Shown: positions 8,175 to 17,438 of the stretch, piece after piece
Position numbering within the stretch: the first letter of the stretch is position 1
Layout: every line of letters starts with the position of its first letter
DNA from: an uncultured Aquimarina sp.
GTDB lineage: Bacteria; Bacteroidota; Bacteroidia; Flavobacteriales; Flavobacteriaceae
Direction: 5' to 3'
DNA length: 64,000 nucleotides
Assembly (NCBI RefSeq): GCF_947495315.1
Contig: NZ_CANLYD010000003.1
Span: 248,001 to 312,000 of the forward strand
Program-made: the position numbers and the translations under genes
Notes under the pieces: model-generated
Database searches by the model: none
Seen by the model: only the letters and a program-made list of their open reading frames with translations
What the model was told of the DNA's origin: nothing

Positions 8175-9416
8175 ATGCTTGCGGAAATAATTACCATTGG
8201 AGATGAAATTCTTATTGGTCAAATTGTAGATTCCAATTCTGCTTTTATAGGAAAAGAGCTTAATAAAATAGGCGTCGATGTTTATCAGATCACTTCCATA
8301 CAAGATGATAAGCAACATATTCTAGATGCGCTGGAAGAGGCGAAGAATAGAGTAGATATTGTTCTTTTGACTGGTGGATTAGGTCCTACAAAAGACGATA
8401 TAACGAAGCACACTATCTGTGAATTCTTTGGTGATACATTAATCCAAAATGATAAAGTGTTGCAACATATCGAAGCGCTTTTTGCAAAATATATACATAC
8501 ACCGGTTACGGATATTAACAGAATGCAAGCGCTTGTGCCAAGTACATCAACCGTTCTTATGAATAATTTTGGTACCGCTCCCGGAATGTGGTTAGAAAAA
8601 GATAATACTGTTTTTGTATCTATGCCAGGAGTACCTTTTGAGATGAAAAACCTAATGAAGGATGAGGTGTTGCCTAGACTTCAGGAAAAATTTGATAGAC
8701 CATTTATTATTCATAAGACCGTATTAACCTATGGTTTAGGAGAAAGCGCAATAGCAAAGAAAATAGAACAATGGGAGGATGATTTACCTTCTTTTATCAA
8801 ACTAGCATATCTACCAAATTTAGGTAGGGTTAGATTACGTCTTTCCGCGCGTGGAATTGATGAAAAATTATTGATAGATACTATTGAGAATAAGATAGCT
8901 GATTTACATGCGTTTATAGGTGATATCATCGTAGGTTATGAAGAAGATGAGTCGATAGAGTTAATGATCGGTAAGATACTTGCTTCTCGAGGACAATTTC
9001 TGGCAGTTGCAGAGAGTTGTACCGGTGGAAAAATTTCTCAATCTATAACGGCTTATGCAGGATCTTCATCATTCTTTAAAGGAGGTGCAGTTACTTATGC
9101 TACTCAATCTAAAACAGATCTTTTGGGTGTTGATAGGGATTTGATTAAACAGTATACAGTGACCAGTAATGAAGTTGCTAAAGCTATGGCATTAGGAGTG
9201 AAAAATAAGTTTAAATCTGATTATGCAATCGCTACAACCGGAAATGCCGGACCTTCTAAAGGAGATGGAGATGTTGAGGTAGGTACAGTTTTTATAGCAA
9301 TTGCTACTCCAGATCGTGTTTTTTCAGAGAAATTCGTGTTTAGTAATTTACGTGAACGAACAATAGGGAAGGCTGTAAATAAATCCTTTGAAATGCTTTT
9401 TAACGAGATTACCTAA
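8175..9416 (+). CDS. cinA: CinA family nicotinamide-nucleotide amidase/ADP-ribose pyrophosphatase
   Basis: 413 residues, the full two-domain form. The N-terminal MoCF-like domain (1-170) has [18 protein letters not shown] and [14 protein letters not shown]. The C-terminal amidase domain (~255-413) has [20 protein letters not shown] and the [10 protein letters not shown] loop. CinA recycles pyridine nucleotides by deamidating NMN. It is the last gene of the exonuclease-FAH-Hpt-cinA run, and it converges with a minus-strand gene 5 bp away. Confidence 0.96.
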   Translation: MLAEIITIGDEILIGQIVDSNSAFIGKELNKIGVDVYQITSIQDDKQHILDALEEAKNRVDIVLLTGGLGPTKDDITKHTICEFFGDTLIQNDKVLQHIEALFAKYIHTPVTDINRMQALVPSTSTVLMNNFGTAPGMWLEKDNTVFVSMPGVPFEMKNLMKDEVLPRLQEKFDRPFIIHKTVLTYGLGESAIAKKIEQWEDDLPSFIKLAYLPNLGRVRLRLSARGIDEKLLIDTIENKIADLHAFIGDIIVGYEEDESIELMIGKILASRGQFLAVAESCTGGKISQSITAYAGSSSFFKGGAVTYATQSKTDLLGVDRDLIKQYTVTSNEVAKAMALGVKNKFKSDYAIATTGNAGPSKGDGDVEVGTVFIAIATPDRVFSEKFVFSNLRERTIGKAVNKSFEMLFNEIT

Positions 9417-9421
9417 TCTGG

Positions 9422-9823
9422 TTATTTGATAGCTTCTTTTTTTGTCCACTCAATAGCATCTTTCAGGTCTTGGAAATTATTAAAAGGCTTTTTAGCAAAA
9501 TGTTTTTCAATGTCTGTAGACATTGTACTTATTGAGTTGTAGGTAACTACTCCATATCCTTTAAAATTATCCATGTATATCAGAGGGCAATCCAGATAAT
9601 CCGTAGGTATAATCGAGTGTGAATTAATTCTGTCAGAGATATAAGTGAATGGTTGACCATTTCCGTAGTGTTTTTGTACGATAGGTATAAGATCATAAAG
9701 CTTTTCCGATGTAATTATTTCACCTTCTTTGATCTCTGCAATGATATATTGATCATAAAAGTAATAAGTCCCAAGATTGAGATCGTATTTTTGGATCAAG
9801 GTGTCATTAAGTATGGTTTTCAT
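9422..9823 (-). CDS. Small conserved protein, tandem family member 1 (STAS/SpoIIAA-like guess)
   Basis: 133 residues, no signal peptide, no membrane segment. Shared features with the next three genes: an N-terminal YDLNLGTYYFYDQYIIAEI block, a central YISDRINSHSIIPTDY block, then KGYGVVTYNSI and a C-terminal NFQDLKDAIEWT helix. The pattern of short strands and helices resembles the SpoIIAA/STAS-like fold, which is only a guess. It is the most divergent of the four. No catalytic motif is visible and no function can be assigned. Confidence 0.75.
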   Translation of the reverse strand: MKTILNDTLIQKYDLNLGTYYFYDQYIIAEIKEGEIITSEKLYDLIPIVQKHYGNGQPFTYISDRINSHSIIPTDYLDCPLIYMDNFKGYGVVTYNSISTMSTDIEKHFAKKPFNNFQDLKDAIEWTKKEAIK

Positions 9824-10023
9824 AACTTTTATTTTTTTGTTAGTTATGAATAAGTCGAAAAACTAAGGTGATTATTTCTTATTGATAGTTGTTATTCAGT
9901 ATTTTAAACTGTTTCAAACGTTATAGTTGGCTTTACTTTTTAGAAAATTATGAAAACATTAATATAAATGGATTTTGGATTGCTATTCTTTTGCTCAGAA
10001 GGAAATCTAAAACAAACTTTTAA

Positions 10024-10425
10024 TTAATCCGGTGTCACTAATTCATCTACCCATTTAATTGCATCATCAAGCTTATGGAATGTACGTGTCGGAATTTTTA
10101 AAAACGATTTTTCTAACGCTGCAATTTTTGAACCGATAGCGTTATATGTAACCACTGCGTATCCTTTTACGTTAGGAAATTGTTCATTTGTTTTAAAATG
10201 ATTTGTAGGCTCAAAAGAATATGAGTTGATCCTGTTGGCGATATAAACAAATGGTGTTTTGTCTCCATAGTAAGTTTTTCCTAATTTTATAAGCTCTGAA
10301 GCATTTCCATAAGTAAGAATGACTCCTTGGTTTATTTCTGATATCACGAAGTTTTTGTGGAAATAAAATATTCCAATACTAAGTTCATGTTTATGAGTGA
10401 GTTTTTTATTAAAAGTGAAAGTCAT
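10024..10425 (-). CDS. Small conserved protein, tandem family member 2
   Basis: 133 residues, soluble. Aligns over its full length with its neighbours: KHELSIGIFYFHKNFVISEI, PFVYIANRINSYSFEPTNHF, KGYAVVTYNAI and FHKLDDAIKWVDEL. The block with N-R-x-N-S-Y/H-S is the best-conserved feature of the set. The gene lies 200 bp upstream of member 1 and 91 bp downstream of member 3, with no terminator visible between, so a common transcript is possible. Function unknown. Confidence 0.75.
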   Translation of the reverse strand: MTFTFNKKLTHKHELSIGIFYFHKNFVISEINQGVILTYGNASELIKLGKTYYGDKTPFVYIANRINSYSFEPTNHFKTNEQFPNVKGYAVVTYNAIGSKIAALEKSFLKIPTRTFHKLDDAIKWVDELVTPD

Positions 10426-10516
10426 TCTTAATTGAGTATAGTTTTATTAAGTTCAATAAATTATAAATAGGTTTTTTAAGGAGTGTTTTGTAGCTTATTA
10501 TTATTGTCGGATAATT

Positions 10517-10930
10517 TTAATTAGTATTGTTTAATGGTGTAATTAATTCATCTACCCATAGCAAAGCATCATCTAAACAATTAAAAATTTCAGTTGAAGT
10601 TTCAAGAAAGGATTGTTCTAAGGTAGCTACTTTATTATTGATGGCGTCATAGGTTACTACGCCATATCCAGTAAAATTAGGGAACAACTTTGAGGATTTG
10701 AAATGTCCAGTGGGTACAAAAGAATAGGAATTTTTTCTATTAGATATATATACAAATGGAATAGTAGTTCCGTAATAGGAATGAATCAATTCAAACAAGT
10801 CTGAGCAATTTTCAAAAGTAAGAATGACGCCTTCTTTTATTTCCGAAATTATATGATTTTTATAAAAATAAAATAACCCAATACCAAGCTCATGCTTATG
10901 GATAAGCTTCTTGTTAAAATTATGAACCAT
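10517..10930 (-). CDS. Small conserved protein, tandem family member 3
   Basis: 137 residues, soluble. Conserved blocks KHELGIGLFYFYKNHIISEI, PFVYISNRKNSYSFVPTGHF, TGYGVVTYDAI and FNCLDDALLWVDEL are aligned with members 2 and 4. By eye it is closest to member 4 in the central block (NRKNSYSF and the FPN stretch). Distances between members grow from 91 to about 135 bp, consistent with repeated tandem duplication. Function unknown; soluble cytoplasmic location is inferred from the lack of a signal peptide. Confidence 0.75.
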   Translation of the reverse strand: MVHNFNKKLIHKHELGIGLFYFYKNHIISEIKEGVILTFENCSDLFELIHSYYGTTIPFVYISNRKNSYSFVPTGHFKSSKLFPNFTGYGVVTYDAINNKVATLEQSFLETSTEIFNCLDDALLWVDELITPLNNTN

Positions 10931-11065
10931 TTTTTAATGAGGTGTTTCCAATTACATTGGTAAGATACTTCTTTTTTTTATCAAAAATATAGTATATGTA
11001 TGTTTAAAATATAAATAACACATGTTTATAGTTAATTTATTAAAAAATAACCATATTTTATTTGT

Positions 11066-11467
11066 TTAATCGTGCATAATTAGTTCTTCTACCCAGAGTT
11101 TAGCATCGTCTAGATTTTCAAAAATTTTTGTAGGAACATTAAGAAAGGATTGTTCTAATGTAGCTATTTTATTGTTTATGGAGTTATATGTAACTACGCC
11201 ATAACCTTTTAAATTAGGAAATAATTTTGCTGATTTAAAATGAGTAGTAGGTTCAAAAGAGTAGGAATTTTTTCTATTTGTTATATAAACAAATGGTATG
11301 TTGTTTCCGTAATATTCTTTGGTTAACAAAAACAATTTAGTGGCTTTATCATAATTTAAGGAGGCTCCTTCATTCATTTCTGAAACCATAAAGTTTTTGT
11401 AAAAAAAGAAAGATCCTATATCAAGTTCGTGCTTCCTAATGAAGTCATCAGTCTTATTTTGGCGCAT
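11066..11467 (-). CDS. Small conserved protein, tandem family member 4
   Basis: 133 residues from the ATG at 11467; a longer frame to 11515 exists, but the shorter start gives the same distance to the conserved KHELDIGSFFFYKNFMVSEM block as in the paralogues. Other blocks are PFVYITNRKNSYSFEPTTHF, KGYGVVTYNSI and FENLDDAKLWVEEL. As the outermost copy it is nearest to the presumed promoter region in the 500-bp gap before rpmB. Function unknown. Confidence 0.72.
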   Translation of the reverse strand: MRQNKTDDFIRKHELDIGSFFFYKNFMVSEMNEGASLNYDKATKLFLLTKEYYGNNIPFVYITNRKNSYSFEPTTHFKSAKLFPNLKGYGVVTYNSINNKIATLEQSFLNVPTKIFENLDDAKLWVEELIMHD

Positions 11468-11609
11468 AACAATCGTTTTTTTCTCTAAGATACAATTTAG
11501 GGTTCTAAAAATCAATCATTTGGCATAAGTTATTTTAAGTTTTTTTTAGTAGGACAAAATTTTTATTGTAAGAGTTTTTTTGTTTAGATAGTACTGTAAA
11601 CAGAATAAA

Positions 11610-11700
11610 TAAAAAAAGCGGACCCTAAGATCCGCTTGTTTACTACTCAATTACCCCATATCAAGTAGTTAGTTACAGTTATGAAAACTAACTGGTGTAA
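11610..11700 (-). ncRNA. Candidate leftward small RNA or attenuator ending in a strong terminator
   Basis: The gap between two divergent genes (11468-11966) holds a leftward intrinsic terminator: stem AAGCGGA (11616-11622) with TCCGCTT (11631-11637), followed on the minus strand by a run of T. Just upstream is another stem, AGTTAGTT (11667-11674) with AACTAACT (11686-11693). Since no gene ends here, the transcript would be a stand-alone RNA or a 5' leader attenuator for the paralogue array. No start codon with a sensible frame is seen. The transcript start is not defined. Confidence 0.4.
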
Positions 11701-11966
11701 AAGTAATTGGTATACACCACTTGTTATATAGGTATAAATACCTGTTTTAGTCAAGATGGATAGAATTGCTTTATCTTTGGTGTCTATATATAATGAGTGA
11801 ATCATTGGGCAATTTTGATAGATGAATGCCTTTAGTTTTAGTATTTGCGGTAGTATTGAAATAAAATGTTTAAAAAGAGAAAAAAATACAAAACTATTAT
11901 TGGTGGTTCGGTAAATAATTCGTTAATTTGCACCCTGTTTTGAAATAATACCAAAATTAAGAAGAG

Positions 11967-12206
11967 ATGTCAAGAGTTTGCGAGCTTACAGGTAAAAAAG
12001 CGATGGTGGGAAATAACGTTTCTCACGCGATGAATAAAACAAAACGTAAATTCAACGCGAATTTAATAAAAAAGCGTTTTTATATTCCAGAAGAAGATCG
12101 TTGGGTAACACTTAAGGTGTCTACTGCGGCTTTAAAAAATATAAATAAAAACGGTATTGCTGCTGTTTTAAAAGAAGCAAGAGCTAAAGGTTTCTTAACA
12201 AAATAA
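11967..12206 (+). CDS. rpmB: 50S ribosomal protein L28
   Basis: 79 residues, normal length. Begins [20 protein letters not shown] and contains [20 protein letters not shown], both diagnostic for bacterial L28 of the non-zinc type. It is a component of the large ribosomal subunit. It is followed after 24 bp by rpmG and then by the DUF4295 gene, a fixed order in Bacteroidota, and the three are surely one operon ended by the hairpin at 12590. Upstream, TTAATTTG at about 11929 may serve as the -7 element. Confidence 0.98.
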   Translation: MSRVCELTGKKAMVGNNVSHAMNKTKRKFNANLIKKRFYIPEEDRWVTLKVSTAALKNINKNGIAAVLKEARAKGFLTK

Positions 12207-12230
12207 ATCAGCTTTTAAAAAGATACTATA

Positions 12231-12413
12231 ATGGCAAAGAGAGGTAATAGAGTTCAGGTAATCTTAGAATGTACAGAGCATAAAGCTACTGGTAAACCAG
12301 GTACTTCTAGATATATTACAACAAAAAATAAGAAGAACACTCCTGATAGAATGGAAATAAAGAAATTTAATCCTATTCTTAAGAAAATGACTGTTCATAA
12401 AGAAATAAAATAA
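12231..12413 (+). CDS. rpmG: 50S ribosomal protein L33
   Basis: 60 residues. Starts [17 protein letters not shown] and continues [21 protein letters not shown], the L33 signature. Only one Cys is present (LECTEH), so this is the zinc-free C- form. It sits between rpmB and the DUF4295 gene with 4 bp to the latter. Confidence 0.98.
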   Translation: MAKRGNRVQVILECTEHKATGKPGTSRYITTKNKKNTPDRMEIKKFNPILKKMTVHKEIK

Positions 12414-12417
12414 GACA

Positions 12418-12570
12418 ATGGCAAAGAAATCAGTAGCATCGTTACAGACAGGATCAAAGAGATTGACCAAGGCTATTAAAATGGTGAAATCTCCTAAAAC
12501 AGGAGCATATACTTTCGTAGAGTCAATTATGCAACCAGATGCAGTAAATGACTTTTTTAAGAAAAAGTAA
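12418..12570 (+). CDS. DUF4295 family protein
   Basis: 50 residues, too short for many gene finders: it starts MAKKSVASLQTGSKRLTKAI, continues with a KSPKTGAYTFVES stretch and ends DFFKKK. The basic composition and constant place after rpmB-rpmG in Bacteroidota match DUF4295, suspected to be ribosome-associated. It starts 4 bp after the rpmG stop, and the operon terminator follows about 20 bp downstream. Confidence 0.95.
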   Translation: MAKKSVASLQTGSKRLTKAIKMVKSPKTGAYTFVESIMQPDAVNDFFKKK

Positions 12571-12589
12571 TTAGCAATAAAAATATTTT

Positions 12590-12635
12590 AGAAAGAAGCC
12601 GTTTCAATTTAATTGGAATGGCTCTTTCTTTTTAT
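12590..12635 (+). terminator. Intrinsic terminator of the rpmB-rpmG-DUF4295 operon
   Basis: Long imperfect stem: AGAAAGAAGCC then GTTTCAAT pairs with ATTGGAAT then GGCTCTTTCT, followed by a T-rich tail. Confidence 0.85.
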
Positions 12636-12697
12636 ATATTTATGCGATTTTATGTTAGTGTTTAAATTTTAACTTATTAGCATTCTGAATATAATAC

Positions 12698-13651
12698 ATG
12701 AGTTTGTTTAAAAAAATATTCTCTTCGGAGAAAAAAGAAACCTTAGATAAAGGATTAGAGAAGTCTAAAACTAGCTTCTTTTCTAAATTAGGTAAAGCGG
12801 TTGCTGGTAAATCCAAAGTAGATGATGATGTACTGGATAACCTAGAAGAGGTCTTAGTAACTAGTGATGTAGGTGTAAAAACTACAATAAAGGTTATAGA
12901 AAGAATAGAAGGTCGAGTTTCTAGAGATAAATATCTAGGGACAGATGAGTTGAATCAAATTCTAAGAGAAGAGATAGCGGGTTTACTTTCTGAAACGAAT
13001 TCTGGTGAAGCTACAGATTTCGAGATTCCAGCAGATAAAAAACCATATGTTTTAATGGTGGTAGGAGTAAACGGAGTTGGAAAAACAACTACCATTGGTA
13101 AACTAGCTTATCAATTTAATAAAAAAGGTTTGAAAGTGGTTTTAGGAGCTGCTGATACGTTCAGAGCTGCGGCAATAGATCAGTTGCAAGTTTGGGCTGA
13201 TCGTGTAGATGTGCCTATCGTAAAGCAAGATATGGGTAGTGATCCTGCGTCTGTAGCTTTTGATACCTTAAAATCTGGAGTGAATCAGAATGCAGATGTT
13301 ATTATCATTGATACAGCCGGAAGATTACATAATAAGGTAAATTTGATGAATGAGCTGACCAAGGTAAAGCGTGTTATGCAAAAAGTGATTGGAGATGCTC
13401 CACACGATGTCTTATTGGTTTTGGATGGTTCTACGGGTCAAAATGCCTTTGAACAGGCTAAACAGTTTACCGCTGCAACAGAGGTAACCTCGTTAGCAGT
13501 TACAAAATTAGATGGAACTGCAAAAGGAGGTGTTGTTATAGGGATTAGTGATCAATTCCAGATTCCAGTTAAATATATTGGAGTAGGAGAAGGGATTGAA
13601 GATCTTCAGGTATTTAATAAATACGAATTTGTAGATTCTTTTTTTAAGTAA
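12698..13651 (+). CDS. ftsY: Signal recognition particle receptor FtsY
   Basis: 317 residues, the short form without a long acidic N-terminal A domain. The NG domain carries G1 GVNGVGKTTTIGKLA near residue 124, DTFRAAAIDQL, G3 DTAGRLHN and G4 TKLDGTAKGG. It is the GTPase that docks SRP-bound ribosomes at the membrane. It has its own transcript boundaries: the ribosomal terminator upstream and a strong terminator directly downstream. Confidence 0.98.
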   Translation: MSLFKKIFSSEKKETLDKGLEKSKTSFFSKLGKAVAGKSKVDDDVLDNLEEVLVTSDVGVKTTIKVIERIEGRVSRDKYLGTDELNQILREEIAGLLSETNSGEATDFEIPADKKPYVLMVVGVNGVGKTTTIGKLAYQFNKKGLKVVLGAADTFRAAAIDQLQVWADRVDVPIVKQDMGSDPASVAFDTLKSGVNQNADVIIIDTAGRLHNKVNLMNELTKVKRVMQKVIGDAPHDVLLVLDGSTGQNAFEQAKQFTAATEVTSLAVTKLDGTAKGGVVIGISDQFQIPVKYIGVGEGIEDLQVFNKYEFVDSFFK

Positions 13652-13674
13652 TAATATACTGTTACGGAATAGTT

Positions 13675-13712
13675 AAAAAGGTGTTATGTTATAATCATAG
13701 CACCTTTTTTTT
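13675..13712 (+). terminator. Intrinsic terminator after ftsY
   Basis: Stem AAAAAGGTGTTATG (13675-13688) pairs with CATAGCACCTTTTT (13696-13709) with one G-U pair and a 7-base loop, followed by T residues. It shows that a longer in-frame start for the next gene at 13681 is not real. Confidence 0.9.
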
Positions 13713-13752
13713 ATACTTTCAGTTTTTAAAACATCTTCATAACCGTCATTCT

Positions 13753-15423
13753 ATGAGAAAATTAGTATATATTTTTATATCACTTTTGATTTTTAGTTCT
13801 TGTAAAAAAGAGAAAGAAGAACAACAAAAAGGCCTACAGCCTAAAGTAGTTTGGGATCCTTATGATGAAGATGAAGATTTAGAGTCGACGAAAAAACTCA
13901 GCCAGGAAAGAATGCATTTAAAACTTGTTAATTCTAGAGTTTTAGATAAGAATGATATATGGAGGTCTTTGGAATCAGAACTGGATTATTTTTCGGAAGA
14001 AGATTATGTTAGATTAAAACAATTTATCCTTGAAAAAGATATACCGACTATCCAACAAAGTGTAAAAGAAGGTAAGCTGTCATACGAAGAGTTGATCAAG
14101 TTTTATATTTATAGAATCCGAAAATATGAGAGTGATAATTCCTTATCTCTTAATTCAGTGATATCCTTAAATCCGAAGGTTGTGAAACAAGCAAGAGCAT
14201 TGGATAAAGTGGATAAAAATACCATTGATGTTAATTCGGTCTTTGGAATGCCAATTATGCTTAAGGATAACATTGGTGCCAAAGATATGTTTACAACTGC
14301 GGGAGCTATTGTATTACAAAACAACAAAACAAATAATGCTTTTATAACTCAGCGTTTATTAGATCAGAACGCATTGATTTTAGGTAAGGCTAATCTTAGT
14401 GAATGGGCATATTTTCTTTGTGTCGGTTGCCCTGTTGGGTACAGTGCAATTGGTGGTCAAACTCTCAATCCATATGGTAGAATGGTTTTTGAAAGTGGCG
14501 GTTCTAGTTCAGGTAGCGGTGCAGTTGTTGCTGCGAATTTTTGCGTAGCGGCTGTGGGAACCGAGACAAGTGGATCTATTTTGTCGCCTTCGAGTCAGAA
14601 TTCTGTTGTAGGACTGAAGCCTACAATTGGTTTGTTAAGTAGATCTGGGATTGTTCCAATTTCTAGTACGCTAGATACACCAGGACCTATGACAAAAAGC
14701 GTAGTTGATAATGCTATTTTGTTAAATGCGATGATCGGTAAAGATACCGATGATGTTACTTCTGTTTCTACTGAAACAGATTTTGTAATGTCTATAAAAG
14801 ATTCAATTATCAAAGGAAAGCGTTTTGGAGTTATTAAAGCTTTTTTGGAAGATTCTTTGTATGTGAAAGCGATTAATAAGATCAAAACAGCTGGTGGAGA
14901 GATTGTAGAGGTGGAACCAGAGCAAACTGGTTTGCCAGGTTTTTTAAGTATTTTGAATATAGATATGAAAAATGATCTTCCTAAATATATTGATTTGAAC
15001 GCCAGTGATAATGTCAATATAAAAACAATAGAAGATGCAATTGCATTTAATTTACAAGATACACTTGTCAGGATTCCATATGGACAAGGAATATTTGAAG
15101 GAATTGTAAAAGATAGCACTACTACAGAAGATCTGGAAAAAATAAAAGAAGATCTTAAAATTACTGCTCGTAAGTATTTTGATTCTCAAATTGACGAACA
15201 TAGTCTAGATGTTGTGTTGTCTATAAATAATTATCATGCTGGTTATGCTGCAGTGGCTAAATATCCCGCTTTAACAGTGCCAATGGGGTATACGGATAAA
15301 GGTGAGCCTAAAGGTCTGACTTTTATCACAAAGCCTTTGTTGGAAGATAAGTTGTTGCAATTAGGGTATGGCTATGAATCGATATCCAAAGAGCGCAAGA
15401 TGCCTGTTAAATATGTAGATTGA
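13753..15423 (+). CDS. Amidase-signature family lipoprotein
   Basis: 556 residues from the ATG at 13753, chosen because it begins the lipoprotein signal MRKLVYIFISLLIFSSCKK with lipobox Cys17. The amidase signature is complete: the catalytic Lys in MLKDNIG, the Gly/Ser-rich ESGGSSSGSGAVVAANF segment, and GTETSGSILSPSS with the nucleophile Ser. These enzymes hydrolyse amide bonds through a Ser-cisSer-Lys triad. As a cell-envelope lipoprotein it probably acts on external amides or peptides; substrate unknown. A charged region of ~90 residues precedes the catalytic domain. Confidence 0.92.
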   Translation: MRKLVYIFISLLIFSSCKKEKEEQQKGLQPKVVWDPYDEDEDLESTKKLSQERMHLKLVNSRVLDKNDIWRSLESELDYFSEEDYVRLKQFILEKDIPTIQQSVKEGKLSYEELIKFYIYRIRKYESDNSLSLNSVISLNPKVVKQARALDKVDKNTIDVNSVFGMPIMLKDNIGAKDMFTTAGAIVLQNNKTNNAFITQRLLDQNALILGKANLSEWAYFLCVGCPVGYSAIGGQTLNPYGRMVFESGGSSSGSGAVVAANFCVAAVGTETSGSILSPSSQNSVVGLKPTIGLLSRSGIVPISSTLDTPGPMTKSVVDNAILLNAMIGKDTDDVTSVSTETDFVMSIKDSIIKGKRFGVIKAFLEDSLYVKAINKIKTAGGEIVEVEPEQTGLPGFLSILNIDMKNDLPKYIDLNASDNVNIKTIEDAIAFNLQDTLVRIPYGQGIFEGIVKDSTTTEDLEKIKEDLKITARKYFDSQIDEHSLDVVLSINNYHAGYAAVAKYPALTVPMGYTDKGEPKGLTFITKPLLEDKLLQLGYGYESISKERKMPVKYVD

Positions 15424-15427
15424 GTGT

Positions 15428-15470
15428 ATGAAAAAGGCCGCCAATTCAGCGACCTTTGGTTTTTTTAAGC
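15428..15470. terminator. Bidirectional terminator between convergent genes
   Basis: AAAGG-C-CGC pairs with GCG-A-CCTTT around a 7-base loop, with a T run after it on the plus strand and a run of A before it (T on the minus strand). It sits between the amidase stop and the HEIGH protease stop. Confidence 0.75.
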
Positions 15471-15484
15471 AATGATAGAGTTTT

Positions 15485-16315
15485 TTAGTACACTGCCTGT
15501 AAAGCTGTTCTGTCTCCAGAAGTGAAAGGGCGGTCTGTTCCGCCGCTACAAGCTAGCATCCACGAACCATTTTCTGGCCCTTCAGGGGTGCCAGGAATAT
15601 AGATAGCGCCAACTCCTCCATCACCTTCGTCACCACCTCTTCCACAACTAAAAGAGCGATCTGCATAATCTGTGTGGCGAAATCCAATGGCATGTCCAAT
15701 TTCATGCGCAACTACTGTAGCGGCATCTGCAGGAATTCCTCCTCTACGTGGATTGTATATATCAGAATTTAAAACAATAGGGGTAGCTGGATCTCCATTT
15801 GCATCTGGGAAGCCTGCGCTACGACCAAGGATGATGCCTCCGCCGGGTGCTCTTTTTAGTTTTTGAGATAAAATGTCAATATCAGCACCAGCGCTATTGG
15901 CTCTTTGGAAAGAAATATCTAGTCCTAAAGAGTTATAGCGATTTAAAGCATCATCAAAAGCAGCTTGCATTGTGGAGTTGAATTTTGAATCCATGTATAC
16001 ATTTACTACTCTTGGAGTACTTACGATATTAGTTGTTCTGTAGTGTTTGTTGTTTTCGTTTCCAAAGTCAACAGTTGGTAGCATTTGTTCGATTTGTTTT
16101 TCGGTCAAAAAAACATCTTCTACTGCGATACCTTGTTTGCCGTCAAAAGTGTCCTCAAAAGCAGTTTCTGTATCAAAACCTAAGGTTTCTAATTTAGCTT
16201 TTACTAATGGATCTATTGATTGTATTTCTTCTGTAGAATCAGAATCACAAGAAACGAATAAGGATGCTGTTAGTAATGCAGCTCCGAACATTGGTAATAA
16301 TCTACTTTTTTTCAT
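15485..16315 (-). CDS. Secreted M57/HEIGH-type zinc metalloprotease lipoprotein
   Basis: 276 residues with a lipoprotein signal (SLFVSC, Cys23). The catalytic motif is VVAHEIGHAIGFRHTDY, an HExxHxxGxxH metzincin site with the HEIGH sequence that names the dual-action HEIGH metallopeptidase family. It is followed by a Cys/Gly-rich segment. The N-terminal ~90 residues (LVKAKLETLGFD... FLTEKQIEQML) look like a small propeptide-like domain. It would act outside the cell or on its surface. The neighbouring gene is also a secreted metzincin, though each has its own terminator. Confidence 0.92.
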   Translation of the reverse strand: MKKSRLLPMFGAALLTASLFVSCDSDSTEEIQSIDPLVKAKLETLGFDTETAFEDTFDGKQGIAVEDVFLTEKQIEQMLPTVDFGNENNKHYRTTNIVSTPRVVNVYMDSKFNSTMQAAFDDALNRYNSLGLDISFQRANSAGADIDILSQKLKRAPGGGIILGRSAGFPDANGDPATPIVLNSDIYNPRRGGIPADAATVVAHEIGHAIGFRHTDYADRSFSCGRGGDEGDGGVGAIYIPGTPEGPENGSWMLACSGGTDRPFTSGDRTALQAVY

Positions 16316-16372
16316 AAGTTGAGTGTTTTGAGTTATAAAAAGTTTGCTATGGTAGCAAATTGTTTTAGTGTT

Positions 16373-16398
16373 AAAAGGCGCCTGACTGACGCCTTTTT
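16373..16398 (-). terminator. Terminator of the M43 protease gene
   Basis: AAAAGGCG (16373-16380) pairs with CGCCTTTT (16390-16397) around a 9-base loop, directly downstream of the protease stop at 16410. Confidence 0.8.
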
Positions 16399-16409
16399 AG
16401 GAGGTTTTG

Positions 16410-17438
16410 TTAGTTGGCCAAGGATTCTCTGGCACCACCAGCTTCAAGTACGGCTCTCATTCTTAATTTTTGACCGTTAGAGAACATGTACATACAAGTA
16501 TCATCTACATAATCCATATAGTTCATGGTCATGTCAGTAGATTTACAATGTGTTGTAGGGTATGCTGGGCATCCGTAATTTGCTCTGTCTGAAGATGGAG
16601 TATCAACTACGAAGTCATCTTGTCTGCAACGGCCGTCACCCCAAATATGTCTTAGGTTTAGGTAGTGGCCTACTTCGTGAGTGGTTGTTCTACCACCGTC
16701 AAAAGGAGCAGTTAGGTATCCTGTGCTTCCAAAATATTGAGGACCAACCACAACTCCGTCAGTAGCTGCGCTACCACCTGGAAATTGGGCGTATCCTAAG
16801 ATCCCACCGCCAATGTTACATACCCAAATGTTAAGGTAGTTAGCAGGATCTATTGGATCTACTCCGCCTTGACTGGATTTTTTCATATCATCTCTGGTTC
16901 CCCAGGAAGTTCTGGTAGAGAATGTTCTTGTAACTCCGGCAAGTGTAAAGTTGATTTGAGTATCAGCAGCATTATCAGTAAACTCGCTAGGAATTTGATT
17001 AGCATCAGAATTAGTCATTCTAAAGTCTTCATTTAGAACTGCGATCTGAGAATTAATCTGAGCATCACTAATGTTTTCCTGATTAGTATTGTAGATTACG
17101 TGGATATACACTGGGATGTTAACTACAGGAAAATCAGTTGCTGGTTCGTCGGTGTCTCCGCCACCATTTCCATTTCCATTTCCATTTCCAGGTCTTTTGG
17201 AATCTATAAAACGTTTTGTTTTAGATTCGATAGTTGCTAATTTATTAGCAAGTTCGGGGTTTTCTTCCAGTTGTTTTTTTAGGTTGTAATCAGAATGACA
17301 CATTCTGGATTCGCCTGTTTTCTCCCCATTTTCTTTGATGATTTGTTGTTGTGTGATCTCTTGTTCAGAAATTTCATCTTTAGAACAAGCCGTAACGATT
17401 AGTGCAAGGGCTGTAAAGCCCAAAAATACTTTTTTCAT
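16410..17438 (-). CDS. Secreted M43 (pappalysin-like) zinc metalloprotease
   Basis: 342 residues from the ATG at 17438, which starts the lipoprotein-like signal MKKVFLGFTALALIVTACSK; the frame extends further upstream without support. The metzincin site is TTHEVGHYLNLRHIWGD, where Asn stands in the place of the common Gly, a variant I have seen in this family. The Met-turn is in MTMNYMDYVDD and several Cys flank the site. Before the catalytic domain there is a GN-repeat linker (four GN pairs, then GGG). Expected to be exported. Substrate unknown. Confidence 0.93.
   Translation of the reverse strand: MKKVFLGFTALALIVTACSKDEISEQEITQQQIIKENGEKTGESRMCHSDYNLKKQLEENPELANKLATIESKTKRFIDSKRPGNGNGNGNGGGDTDEPATDFPVVNIPVYIHVIYNTNQENISDAQINSQIAVLNEDFRMTNSDANQIPSEFTDNAADTQINFTLAGVTRTFSTRTSWGTRDDMKKSSQGGVDPIDPANYLNIWVCNIGGGILGYAQFPGGSAATDGVVVGPQYFGSTGYLTAPFDGGRTTTHEVGHYLNLRHIWGDGRCRQDDFVVDTPSSDRANYGCPAYPTTHCKSTDMTMNYMDYVDDTCMYMFSNGQKLRMRAVLEAGGARESLAN

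Noticed and set aside
13681..13752. Longer start for the amidase at 13681
   Set aside because: It lies in the ftsY terminator hairpin, and the ATG at 13753 begins a perfect lipoprotein signal.
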